From assembly GCA_030407085.1 (NCBI GenBank), contig CM059582.1, forward strand, positions 51,101,001 through 51,165,000: a stretch of DNA of 64,000 nucleotides. Reading direction: 5' to 3'. The DNA is from Trichopria drosophilae. Taxonomy: Eukaryota > Arthropoda > Insecta > Hymenoptera > Diapriidae. Shown here piece by piece: positions 1 to 10,839 of the stretch. The notes under the pieces were generated by a model. That model did not search any database. It was not told the origin of the DNA and saw only the letters and a program-made list of their open reading frames with translations. The translations under genes and the position numbers were made by a program. Each line of letters begins with the position of its first letter. The first letter of the stretch is position 1.

Positions 1-360
1 TGGCATTTGTAATTAGCCCTATTGGATCTGCCATCTTGAGTGATGCAATTATGATGTTAGATTTGTATTCAGCGACCCTAGAAACCCTTATACCACTTAT
101 GATTTCCTAATCCATATATTTTCGTGAAACATGGACTAACGTCAGCAGATGTACGGCATGAATCGTTGAATAGTGATGGAAAGAACACAACATGATGTTC
201 CCCAACATTGAAGAGCATAAGATCCAACCAGTTGTTGTCACATATGTGCAGCTTGTACCCGAATTGACTTCAATTCAACGGACATCAAAAAATCAATGAC
301 CATGGTCAATGCACATCATTCAAGTGACTTAGAGTTGGGTATTGTTATTCGGATGGCATT
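1..360. repeat. Possible dispersed intergenic repeat (partial)
   Basis: Around 35-110 there is a 'GCCATCTTGAGTGATG' phrase followed by 'CAGCGACCCTAGAAACCC'. This resembles the wording of common insect intergenic repeat units (a 'gccatctt...cagcgaccc' theme). No coding frame is apparent. The match is from general impression only and the left end is cut by the window edge, so confidence is low. Confidence 0.2.
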
Positions 361-900
361 GTGGTTTCAAAGTGGGCCTCTCGTGGTATTGTTGCAGGGA
401 AGCGAATGTTATTACAGCGAAAAGATGTGGTGTCACAAATCTGCGGTGGGTCCTTAGGCTACCTCGCCGCCGTCGCCGTCGCGGCGATATCGTCGGTGTA
501 TAGGTCGCTTAAAAGGCGTCGAGTGGCATATACGTCTTTTCCGAATCGTCGCGAATGGTCTACCGGTTGGTCGTAAGTGTGCGCCAAGAAGAAGAACGTC
601 GTAACACGAAGGTAGCGCCGTGAAAATACATTGCCGGGCCATTAGACGCTCGGATCTCTCACGGTGTCCGTCGAAAAACGGGGAAAAAAACTGTAATGTC
701 CGAGCATGCGGGGACCGCCAGTCCGCCGACGTTTAAATTAAAATACTTCATTTCAATGCTTGGAATGCAAATCGCCTGTAGGACTATTTTATTCGAAACC
801 CGCGGTATTCTGACAGATGCTAAAATCAGACAATTATTTCGAGATAAATTACACGCGGTTTTAAAGAGGACTCGAGCGGTACCCTGGCGAGAAATTTGAC
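361..900. other. GC-richer island, unassigned
   Basis: This block has clearly higher GC and CpG than its surroundings, including a run of GCCGCCGTCGCCGTCGCGGCG near 467-487. Open frames of 60-70 codons exist on both strands and overlap each other, which is what GC-rich non-coding DNA gives, so none is called. It could be a conserved regulatory block or part of an untranslated exon. I recognise no product. Confidence 0.3.
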
Positions 901-1168
901 ATTAGTTAAGATTTTTGCTTCTTTTTTATCGTAAATGAAACGAAATACATGGCGGCATTTACTTCTTCTTGGATACCTACAGTGGCTGTGAACTAGTTTC
1001 TCTAAACTGTTATTCGTTGTTGAAATGTTTTCATGAAATTTATTTCGGATTTTTGTACACAAATTTCGATGAAATTTGAACATCAGTGATATTAATACAT
1101 TCCTTTATCCCTTTACACAACCAGAAAACTGAAAATGTTAAGAGTTATTTATTTAATTTCAGTATGTG

Positions 1169-1420
1169 CAGTAAGACCTCGCTAAATGGACACTTGCTCG
1201 ACAATGCCGGACCTCGCTAATTCGACAATGGGCGGGGATTTCTCCCCTCCCATATATCCACTGCGCCATACTCTCATGCATACAGGAAGGAACCAGCCAA
1301 TCATATTCACGCGACGTCATAGTGGACGTGGTTAAAGAGATGTCGTACTAGCGAGGTCCGAGAGAGAGAGAGAGAGAGAGCGTGTGGAATCGAGCATGTC
1401 GAATATGCGAGGTTCTGCTG
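1169..1420. mobile_element. pogo/Tigger-like MITE, copy 1
   Basis: A 252-bp non-coding element with imperfect terminal inverted repeats of about 30 bp. The left end reads CAGTAAGACCTCGCTAAATG and the right end, reverse-complemented, reads CAGCAGAACCTCGCATATTC. Both continue to a shared TGCTCGA. The right flank is TA, but the left flank is TG, so the expected TA target duplication is only half preserved. CAG termini at TA targets are typical of the pogo/Tigger branch of Tc1-mariner. It holds a GA dinucleotide run and no transposase, so it is a non-autonomous relic. Confidence 0.7.
1360..1380. repeat. (GA)n microsatellite
   Basis: About ten GA units lie inside the pogo-like MITE just left of its right terminal repeat. 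Confidence 0.9.
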
Positions 1421-3634
1421 TAATTCGATTCTAATAGCATGGCACTGTCATTCCCTGACCCTCACCTTAAAGGGTTTAAAAGTCTCAAACTATTAGTGAC
1501 AAAAAGCGTTCTATACAGTTTATTTCTGGAGATTAACAAATATACCTGACTTTATATAATCTGTTTTCGTGACTGCGAAATATCTGAAATAAATTTCGTT
1601 CAATTTTTGGCTACAACGCTATATTTTCGATTCTGTTGTGTGTTATTTCAAAACCTCATGCTAGGTCAGACATGCCAAAAATGTACAGCTAAAGTAGTTC
1701 CAAAATGACAAGAATTAATAATCTTCAGTTAATTCCGAACGCGTCTCATACTCTCTTAAAAGCTTAACCTTTTCTTAACTACGATGAGTTATTACGTCAC
1801 ATGAAAGTTAAATTTTACTCCCACCACACGAATAGAGAGTATATAAGCAATGACCAAATGTGATATAGGTCATTACTTGCCATTTAGCTAATCATTGTAT
1901 TCTTCTGAAGAGGGACTGATAGTCTAAAATGTCGAGAAAAAATACATTTTTTCAAGATGGCATAATCATTTGAGATTGGCCCTTGGTTGTATTTTGTAGG
2001 TCCAAGCCTAATATTATGTCACCTTTTGTTTTAGCACCGGATATTTTAGCATCTGTAGTGGTATATTGGGATATTAATTTTATGAAAGAAAACTTTACCA
2101 ATATTTCAAGTAACAATTTCCGTAGGTTTTGAAATACCGTAGGTTTTATTTTGCATATTGAAAAAATGATATTACAATTTCAGATGATAAAATAGTCAGA
2201 ACAATTCCATGTTTATCGGAAGCTTTATTTTGTGTCTATTACCTTATATTGTATGAATATTGTTGGAACGTCGGAAACTCTTCAATTACGTCGACTTATC
2301 GTTCTTTCCCCTAATCCCGTTTAGTTTTATAAAAGTTAGATATTATCTTCATACAGTTTTAAAGTTATTGAACTAATCGCGCATTATATGTTTATATGTA
2401 CAACATATCATTCAAGATGTGCAGCTCAAGAAACTCTATCTAATATTCTAAAGACAGTTCAATTGGCTTTGCAAATTCAATAGACTCTATTAGTATGAGC
2501 TCAGAAATTATTTGAAGTTAACTAATTGCAGAAGTCGCTGAATGCTAATACTAACAGGAGTTTAACTTCTTGGCAACAAGTAGGTATGTTTGTATTGATT
2601 GTACTATTATTAGATAGCTTTTTTACAAATATTTTATTAATTAATAGGATAACCCTTAAATAATTCAGGGTTAAATTCGATACGATACAATTTTTGTTGT
2701 TGTCAATTAAATAATTGCGTCTTTGAATCACAGCAACGCATCTAAAATTTAACATGCTTTCAATGATGATTTTTTTTTATTATATTTTGAAAAAGTTTTG
2801 TTAATTTAACCTCATAATTTCGGTTCATATCGATGGCTCGCCAGGTAAACGAAATATCTTATTCCACCGTTAATAAATCTGTTTAACTGATATCATCAAC
2901 GATCATTGTGATACCAGCTCTATCATTGGAACCATCAGATGTTACCGATATTATCCTATTTCGTCCGATATCACCGCGTATGATCAAAAGCCTGTCATCA
3001 TCACGTAAGTAGTTACACACCGGCACAAAAAATGTGTTTTGACCCAGTCACAATACCAGTATTTTCCCATGTATTTTACCCATCATAATACGAAGTCGTA
3101 ATTGTCAGACTGACACGGTTAAAACAATGTTGTTTAAATGCTTAAATCGTTGATCAAAGGACAAAAAGGAGTTTTTCCCCGATAGTGTATTTCCATATCA
3201 TTTTTCCAGCTAAATTCGAATCTCAGATCAAATTTTTTCGTAAAATTTAATAAAATACTTGAATATATAGGTTGAAGGCTCAAAAGTAAACTTCTTTTGC
3301 AGAGACACTAAGAAGAATACTTCCACGCATTTCTTTTTTCTTTCATCCGAATCCGGAGGTCAGAATTTTGAAAGTGGCTCCAATCTTTCTTTAAAAATAC
3401 GAAAATCGAATTAAATGCAAGGAAAAAATGTTTCTTGGCAGAGCATTCAGATTTGTCAGAATGCTCGAAAGAATTTTCGAAACAAGAAAACAACACAAAA
3501 CATTTTCCTCCATGTTCATTAAATTCTAAAACCGAAATTAGAAAGTGAAAAAAATATTTTTTTTTAATCTGTTTGCTACATTATCTCTGCCATGCTAAAT
3601 TAAAAAATTTTAAACCTACCGTTGTATTTTTATC
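1421..3634. other. AT-rich stretch without recognisable gene
   Basis: AT-rich DNA with only short random frames. The one item picked out is the hammerhead-like motif near 1905, listed separately. I see no splice-site-framed coding run and no element termini here. Confidence 0.55.
1905..1934 (+). other. Hammerhead/Penelope-like motif, copy 1
   Basis: CTGAAGA (1905-1911) matches the CUGANGA half of the hammerhead ribozyme core. It is followed by a short stem, GACT (1914-1917) with AGTC (1921-1924), and then AAAA and TGTCG (1930-1934). In a working ribozyme the second core segment is GAAA, so the G is changed here and the stem is only four pairs. Motifs of this shape occur in the terminal repeats of Penelope-like retroelements and other retrozymes. 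Activity is doubtful. Confidence 0.25.
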
Positions 3635-4121
3635 GGGTGTACCTCAAAAATCCAACAAATCACAAAACATATACTTCGAAAACCCGACATCCAAAAAATA
3701 AGACATTTCAAGAAACCAGACATTTAAAAAAACTGACATTCAAAAACCAGATATTTCAAAATGTAATTAATGCTCGAATTCTAAATGTGTAATGCTTAAA
3801 TTCAAACTGATTTGACCTTCAAGTGACCTACAAAATTAATCCTGTGGTCAAACAGTTTTGACCTTAAAATGACCTTCCAGTGAGACCTCAAGGACGGAGA
3901 CCCGAGATCATTTTTTGATGTAATAAGCGCATCAATCGGAGGTGTTTGTATTTGGAAATATCGAGTTATTGAACATCTGTTTTTTGAAATGTCTGGTTTT
4001 CGAATCTCCGTATTTCGAAATGCCTAGTTTTTTAATATCTGCATATTGAAATGTCCAGTTTTCGAATGTCGGGTTTTTGAAGTGTCTGTTTTGCGATTTG
4101 TCGGGATTTTTAGGTACCCCC
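3635..4121 (-). mobile_element. hAT-like MITE with GGGTG termini, copy A (487 bp)
   Basis: Terminal inverted repeats run for about 60 bp. The left starts GGGTGTACCTCAAAAATCC and the right, reverse-complemented, starts GGGGGTACCTAAAAATCCC. Flanks are TTTTTATC and TTTTTAAC, an 8-bp target duplication with one mismatch, which fits the hAT superfamily. Each arm is a run of degenerate GACATTTCAAAAACC-like units. The core, in inverted orientation relative to the 22-kb and 40-kb copies, carries two pairs of TGACCT spaced by 5 bp (3813/3824 and 3859/3870). There is no transposase frame. Confidence 0.75.
3813..3875 (-). promoter_or_regulatory. Two DR5 nuclear-receptor half-site pairs inside MITE copy A
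   Basis: TGACCT occurs at 3813-3818 and 3824-3829, separated by TCAAG. It occurs again at 3859-3864 and 3870-3875, separated by TAAAA. Read on the minus strand these are two AGGTCA direct repeats with 5-bp spacing. AGGTCA is the half-site of nuclear receptors. Whether any receptor binds here is inference. Confidence 0.5.
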
Positions 4122-4600
4122 TTTTTAACCATCTTAAAATTTCGTGTATACCGAATATTATACAAAATAATAATTTTTCAACATTTTGTTAGGTGCATAT
4201 TGGATTTACAATTTTGAGAATCTGACACCGATACTCAGAATCTGATAAGATTTGTAATCGGCAACTTCAAGAGACTTTATATACCGAATGTAAAGAAAAT
4301 TATATATCTGGAAACATGAAATATCGGGACTGAACGGGTTCACTCACTGGTTAAAGTAACAATTAAATCTTACATATTAAATTTTAAAAAACTCCACCAT
4401 TTGAAGAGATCAATTTGCATGTCAAGATGATGAAACTTTATGAGATATTTTTAGGATGTACGGAAAATTAGTCTAAGCTCTAACAAACTTGTGCAAAATA
4501 AAATAAGAATAACTATTCTTATACTAATTATCAAAATCATGTAAACAAAACTATTACGCAATTTCTACCCGTCATTTGGAATTTTCGAAGTATATAAAAT
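4122..4600. other. AT-rich stretch, nothing recognised
   Basis: Low-complexity AT-rich sequence between the MITE and the next GC-richer island. No coding or element signal is seen. Confidence 0.55.
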
Positions 4601-5160
4601 TTGCTAACATTCGGATTTAAGCTCGAGCCTTGGTCATTTCGAACAAGGGGGTCAAGAGTTGGAATCGCGCACGCTCTGTTACGTTTTCGAAGGTTCGATA
4701 CGTAATGGAAGCCGTCTAATCTTTGTATGGGGATCGGTCGTTTCGGAACAGCCAATTTTGCGAACGACTATAGGACGTTGCTGCGCGCGAGTGGTAAAAC
4801 CGAATGTCCGCCCGTCCGTAATTACGCTTGTGGTCTACTATACGTAGTCGACGTACAAAGATCTTGGATACGACGTTACTTCGTAAATCAATTAGTTGCC
4901 GGTATGGAAGTAACCTGTACGTTTTACGGCTTAGATTAAAGTATCGATAGATGAACGAATATTTCTGAAGGATTTCGTATACGAGAAAACAGCCGCTGGC
5001 TATGGCGAATTCGCGCGCTCTTTTTTTAGCATCCGAAATCGGCGAATTCGACCTGTTATCTCCTACTTTGCAAAGGCGCCTGACGATAAAGCTCGAGGAA
5101 GGTGTCGAAGTAAAAGCTGCCGTTGCTTTTATCAAGTAATTAACGCCTCCGTTCGTATAA
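4601..5160. other. GC-richer island, unassigned
   Basis: This block has elevated CpG content and long overlapping open frames on both strands. The longest is on the minus strand at 4716-5135, but it opens with TTG rather than ATG and resembles no known protein. Frames open on both strands at once suggest compositional bias rather than coding. A conserved regulatory block is the likeliest reading. Confidence 0.3.
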
Positions 5161-5474
5161 GAAGCAGGTTTCGATTCCTAATTTATATTCTGACTCCTTG
5201 TTTTAGTGGTTTTATGCTTTCGGGTTCTTTCTAAATGAACCTGCCGAACGATTCTGTCCGCCGGTCATTATGTAACGTTTAAACACGCTGTTTTTCGGTT
5301 CTATTAAGGATGGATTTGGACGCAGGGAACACGTTGTTGAATAACACAATTCACAACGAGGATAATCTAATCAAGGATATTATGGAAATTATCTATAGAA
5401 ATATTTCGTGGTTGAAAACTTGTAAGGGTATTTACTGCTGTGCTGATAAACATTTAAAAAACAAAGAAATAAAT

Positions 5475-5495
5475 AGAGAGAGAGAGAGAGAGAAA
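5475..5495. repeat. (GA)n microsatellite
   Basis: A short run of about nine GA units in otherwise AT-rich DNA (5161-5623), in which nothing else was recognised. Confidence 0.85.
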
Positions 5496-5623
5496 TAATC
5501 AAAATATATTTGAATTATAAGTCAATTATAGTCTTCATTGTATATAGAGTCAATAAATGTACTTAATAGCTGAACCTCTGTGTTGCATATTTAGGTTAAC
5601 AATTGACTTAATGGAATTTGCAA

Positions 5624-5980
5624 CCCAGATAGCAACGTGAGTCTCACACCGCTCTCCATGTGCACTCATCAGTGAGAGCAAATCTCATTGATGAGAGTTC
5701 ATAAATCAAGATGAGTGCAACTGGGTATACATGGAGAGCGATTGGAGAATCATAAATGAGATTACCTTTCTCTCAAAATATGCGCATGCGCAAGCCACTA
5801 ACTATTAGCCGATCATAGAGAACACTGTACAAGTATCATATTTATGCGTAGAAGCTGAGACTTTTCGCGTTTGCGCAATGCATTAAACTCTCACTTTAGT
5901 CTCATTTGAACTCATATACGCACCCACAAATGTGATCAAATATATGAACCTCGCATGAGACTCACGCCTTGCTATCTGGG
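5624..5980. mobile_element. MITE with CCCAGATAGCAA termini (357 bp)
   Basis: The left end is CCCAGATAGCAACGTGAGTC and the reverse-complemented right end is CCCAGATAGCAAGGCGTGAG. This gives a terminal inverted repeat of about 25 bp that continues into GTGAGTCTCA. The interior is rich in TGAGA/TCTCA motifs and has a secondary palindromic look, with 'CATGGAGAGCG' answering 'CGCTCTCCATG'. No target duplication is obvious. It is non-coding. The superfamily is not assigned; the termini resemble those of the 12669-12787 element. Confidence 0.65.
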
Positions 5981-6640
5981 ATATATATTTATCTTTTCAT
6001 TGTTAAAGGGTTAAGTATGTTCTACGCAAAGTCTTGGATATCTAATTAAAGCAAAATAAGGACTTTATTTTTGGAACTCTAAAACTTTAAAGATGTAAAC
6101 GAAAACTGATTAGAAGTGGTGAATAGTAGGGCCTTCTCAAACTAGTCTAAGAATGCCACGTATGGTTCCTAAGAAAAGTCCCAAATTGACAGAAAAGTAT
6201 TGTGCTATTGAAATGATTATTATCCTTGACTATGGTCTTACTGAATTATAAATTATTAATCCGTAAATTGCTGACTCAACAAATACTCATGGACTAGACA
6301 GAGTGAAGTAGCAAAATTTAATTTATTAGTATTGTCGCTACAAATCTTAGTTAATAACACTTATATAAAACGCTAGTAATGCGTGTTTTTAGTGTATAAT
6401 TTAACTAAACGGTGTTGTCATTAGATACAAATTTAATTATTTGTGATGGTACAAAAAGAATGTGGATCAGCTACCTGCAAATTTCCGACTACGACCCATT
6501 CCTTTAATGGGAGACAATTTTTACCAGCAATAACGGCCGATGCTAAATGCATTAGCACAAATTTCGAAAATCGTTAAAAGTAATCGATACACTTAACTCG
6601 ACTTTACGAGGCAATGTTAATTTCGAGCAACGTCATTAAG
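5981..6640. other. AT-rich stretch, nothing recognised
   Basis: No coding frame, repeat terminus or motif cluster was found. Confidence 0.55.
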
Positions 6641-7010
6641 AAAATTTTAATTAAAAAAATGAACCACTAGCCGCGCTCTCAGCAGTCACCGCAACGAGGA
6701 GCCGCTGCTTGAGCTCGTCCATTCCAAAGCAAAGGAACCGTCCGCTGTTGGCGAGTGCATTTCACATTTCCGAAGAATCGAGGATGCACTCGTATGTAAA
6801 GTTGACATGTATTGAATGTGCATGTGAGGGAGGTGAGTTACGTTGCATCGCGTAACAGTACAGTCGTAAGGGCACAAGAATGGCATTTTACCGCAAACTG
6901 ATTAAATGCGGTTTGCTACGACACTCCTCCAACTTACGTTGTAAACCTCAGCTGGGACCGGGACCGCAAACGACCGCCGCGTACGATTTGTATACAGCGG
7001 TTCATCTTTG
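6641..7010. other. GC-richer island, unassigned
   Basis: A CpG-containing block between AT-rich flanks. A minus-strand frame (6686-6886) is open for 66 codons but has a serine-rich, low-complexity end and no recognisable domain. It may be a regulatory block. Confidence 0.3.
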
Positions 7011-7666
7011 AGTCCCTGAGCTGTTGTGAAGCAATTTCTCTCTTCACTTGACCTTTAAATTTGCATTATGAAGTGCAAAAAACATTAGTCGGTCTCCACC
7101 TTTCACAGAAAAGCTTAAAGTCATGTCTTACATTAAAGAGGTCATTATTCTAGTTAAAAAAATAATCATTTACAAGTAACACTATCCAAGTGTGACACGT
7201 TGATTGGACTGCAAGTTGGCATATTTTCAGAACCTCGAAAAATAATTGATACATATTTTTGTTATCAGCAAAGAAGAAATTGAAGGGTTGGATATGATTC
7301 CTGAATTGTTTGAAAACTTCTAAAATGTATGCGCATACACGCACATGTGAAATAAAACACATTTTCATGACAGTTGATGTCCGAATCTTAAAGAACTTGG
7401 TTTTATACACTTACCACCTACCATGTAAATCATTAAATCGGTCAAGAACTCTTCGAGATAGACATATTTTAAGAAAATACTAGAAATAAATTTAAAATGG
7501 CGTAACTTCGATAATTTTTGAAATTTTCGAAAAATCACTTTGCATACTTGTTTTACTCATATTGGGCTACAACTACAGTAATTTTGAAAGAAATCGAAGA
7601 CATGGGATGTAACATTGATTTGTTTACATGGAATGTCTCTAGGCTTCTTTGGGTACTATTATCGCA
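7011..7666. other. AT-rich stretch, nothing recognised
   Basis: Short random frames only, up to the start of the next MITE. Confidence 0.5.
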
Positions 7667-7880
7667 GGGTGTGGGTCGAAAAACCGACAAATAAAAAAGT
7701 CGACATTCAAAAAACGTTCAATCGAAAAACCGACAGTTAAAAATTAGGCGTATCGACAAGCGGACAGTCATTTTTTGAAGTGTCGATTTTATGACTGTCG
7801 GCTTTTCAATTGTCCGGTTTTTGACTGTCGGTTTTTTGACCTGCCGGCTTTCTGATTTGTCAATTTTTGGATCCGCACCC
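7667..7880. mobile_element. hAT-like MITE, short relative of the GGGTG family (214 bp)
   Basis: The termini are GGGTGTGGGTCGAAAAACC on the left and, reverse-complemented, GGGTGCGGATCCAAAAATTG on the right. The element is flanked by an exact 8-bp duplication, TTATCGCA (7659-7666 and 7881-7888), the hAT hallmark. The arms hold degenerate units such as CCGACAGTTAAAAA and its complement. They lack the nuclear-receptor-like core of the longer copies. The perfect duplication suggests it is among the youngest insertions here. Confidence 0.8.
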
Positions 7881-9360
7881 TTATCGCATATGAAATTGTT
7901 TTTTAAATAGATGATTTACGGGCAGAAAAATGTTAGTATTGTTATTATGTCAAGCAAACAGGTTCTTTCTGACAGAAAATTATTATTAAGAACTATGCAC
8001 TTACTACACAACTACAAATTATCTACATACATCAATATTATTGAATAGTTTAATAATTGCAAATATTGGATTATGTAGTAAAAACCCATATTACATAGTA
8101 CCTTTTCATAAATTTGACTAATGTTTCAGAACTAATGAAAATTTTACTTGAATAATTCATAATTTTTTTTATGATGCTAAAAATGAAAAGATTGGATTAT
8201 TTTAAGACTCATTTTTAACATTTTTCTAATAAAATTTGCGTTATTTCTGATCCAGCAATTTCTGTCATCAGAAATATTAGTTAAAAAATTAAAAGAATGC
8301 ATCACAAAAACACCGTGATTTGTTCGTCGAAAACAAATATTTATTTATTATTTAATAATTGCCAGCATAAAAATACACTTATTTGAGTAGCATTTCAATT
8401 TAATTAATGCCAATAACTGACATGCATGGACATATTTTATTTCAATATTTCTGCAGATAAAAAATTTTGTAGGGTAGAAATTGTCATATCACAGTTGCAC
8501 GTGCACTGTCTGTTCACTAAGTGTACACTTTGTCATACTTTGCTGCACTACTGATTTTATTATTTTAGTTCTGTAATGTATAAAGATATTGTATTTACAG
8601 GTCCTTTAGAAAAAAACGACAATATTTAGGAAAACGTCTGCTATATATTGAAAACTGAAGTAAATACAGACATATTTGTTTAACTATTGAATATAAAGAA
8701 AATTATTACCGTATTTCAATGCAAATGAAGATCCGTTTATCTTATAAATGCGAATAATTTAATGATATTAATATCATAATATGATTCACTATTGTACGTT
8801 GATTTAACAAATTGTCAGTCGATGAGTGTATATAATAACAAATAAAAGTATTCATTGAAAAATATGTCATCGTTTTTTTAGTACTTCTTATTTCATGTAG
8901 TATATATTATGCGTTTGAAATTTTAGATATTGGTAAATGAAATGAATTCTTAATACTAAAATGCAACATATATTATTATTGGACATTTCACAATTATTGT
9001 AATTTCTATTATATTATTAAACAGAGTCAAATAGGCCCCATTAAAAAAATATCAAACAAATAATTTAAAAACTTATTTTCAAAGAAAGTAATATTTTTTG
9101 GTGTATCAATAATATGCTGATGTATAAGAAAGAGAAATTTAGTATTCCTTCGATTTTCATAACCCAATAATGATTATGATTCCAATAAAATTGCACTATA
9201 AATCAAAAGAATATATATATCATTTAATTCAATTTCTCTTTAGGAATTTGATTTCCCCGTACAAAAGTTACCATTAGTACGATTTATATTACACAATGGC
9301 CAATTATTCATGCAATTGAATAAATCAACTGACAGGATTTTAATATCCATGGGAATTAAT
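7881..9360. other. Very AT-rich stretch
   Basis: Long A/T runs with no coding signal. The only item picked out is the CACGTG palindrome at 8491-8509. Confidence 0.55.
8491..8509. promoter_or_regulatory. 19-bp near-palindrome centred on an E-box
   Basis: ACAGTTGCACGTGCACTGT reads almost the same on both strands and is centred on CACGTG, the canonical bHLH E-box (for example Clock/Cycle or Myc/Max type). It stands alone in AT-rich DNA. Function is inferred only from the motif. Confidence 0.3.
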
Positions 9361-9930
9361 AATGGATCATCTGGAAATTGATAGTAACGGAATAACGTTA
9401 ACGCTGGGAGTGATGGAGTGGGACTTGGTTTTTATCGTCATCTTTAGACAGTAGGATGAAAGAAAAGCTGATGACACAAGAGGGCAAGTCCGTGATGGAT
9501 TAAAATAAACAGAGGTATTACAAGCTGAAATATCGATGTGAGAACCGTCCCCTCGCGATTCTTTCCAAAGACGGTTTCTTTGTTCAGAAAGCATCCCTTT
9601 CAGCTTCCACCAAAGGACGAGTAAGTACAAGCTTCAGCGAATGATCGCCGACCTTGTTATTTGAGCAGACTATCGTCGCAGGGAAGAATGGACAAGGTTC
9701 GCACAAGTGCCGAACATTCGCATTATGTGCCATCACGCGCCTCTCTATCTGGCTGTGTTTCATAAACGATTTACGCCTATGTACTAAGTGTTATAAAATC
9801 TACTTTATTGAAAGTCATAATGGAATTTGCAAAATAAATCGACCTCCCTTTCCCACTTAGGAAGCAACTGAGTAAATACTTCCGGGTTCGATAGTCACGA
9901 ACTTTGGGGCAGAACTTGGGGGGATGAGAA
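9361..9930. other. GC-richer island, unassigned
   Basis: A moderately GC-rich block with open frames on both strands (9367-9630 minus, 9654-9860 plus). Neither resembles a known protein. A possible donor, GACGAG|GTAAGTAC-like (actual GACGAGTAAGTACAAG), occurs near 9615. It could be a small untranslated exon or an enhancer. Confidence 0.25.
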
Positions 9931-10410
9931 TTTATTCTATTATCATCAGAATATTGTTTTTCGAAAAAATTAAATCCAATGCACACGTTTTTTCTGTTGG
10001 AAATATTTTTATAGCCGCATTTTCATTTTGCTGTCTAAATGCAGAGAACTGACATTTATGATTAAAAAATTAGAATTTGAGCACAATATTGGGTTAAATA
10101 TTTAGATCAGAAGTCAAATTCAAATTTATAAAATTCCTCAGCGATATTTGGTTAGAAATGTACTTTTGATTTCAATTTGATGTCAATTAAAATAGATATC
10201 CGTATATTCCTGGAATGGTTGAAATCAAATTTGATGTTAGAATTCCAAAATTCTAAAAGATTGATGCGATCACTAAGCTGACAATTAAGCATGCATTGTT
10301 AATTGGATTTTCCACAAAGTTAATGTAGATAAATTTTTGAAGACCTTGATTCTGAAATCAGACTGTAGAATTCGAAATTACTGATTAGGGAACTAAAAAA
10401 ACTTGCATCG
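9931..10410. other. AT-rich stretch, nothing recognised
   Basis: No gene or element signal was found before the TTAA-flanked MITE. Confidence 0.5.
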
Positions 10411-10414
10411 TTAA

Positions 10415-10835
10415 GGGTTCAAGTTTTTGCACGTGTCTCAAAATCAGCTCTAAGAAATACACCTTTAAAAAGTTTCAAAAAATTATTTCTTTAGTAATTT
10501 TTGACATGGAATTCAATGGTACTAAATAAAAAGTGTAAACAATATTTTTCACCATTTTTTTTTTCTTAGAAAACGGAATTTTTTAAAATCTATACGTAAT
10601 TCTTTAGAAAATGCGTAGAAATTTTTATCAATTTTTAAATTAATTTAGAAAACTGTAGTAGCATTATTTAAAGAAGGGATTTTCTTTTTAAGCTATAATT
10701 TATAGGTCAACCAAATTTGTTACACTTTTTATTCTATCACCACTGAATTCCTCGACAAAATTACTAAAGAAATAATGTTTTCAAATTTTTTAAAGATGTA
10801 TTTCATAGAGTTGATTTTGAAGGAGGTGCCACCCC
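10415..10835. mobile_element. TTAA-flanked (piggyBac-like) MITE, 421 bp
   Basis: TTAA lies at both ends (10411-10414 and 10836-10839). The termini are GGGTTCAAG on the left and GGGGTGGCACC on the right (reverse-complemented). They lead into long inverted arms of about 140 bp that share 'TCAAAATCA', 'GAAATACA', 'TTATTTCTTTAGTAATTTT' and 'AAAAAGTGTAA'. TTAA duplication is the mark of piggyBac. The element has no coding capacity. Related arms occur in the 19.3-19.9 kb element. Confidence 0.65.
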
Positions 10836-10839
10836 TTAA

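Noticed and set aside
4716..5135. 139-codon minus-strand frame
   Set aside because: It starts at TTG, overlaps frames on the other strand, and resembles no protein.
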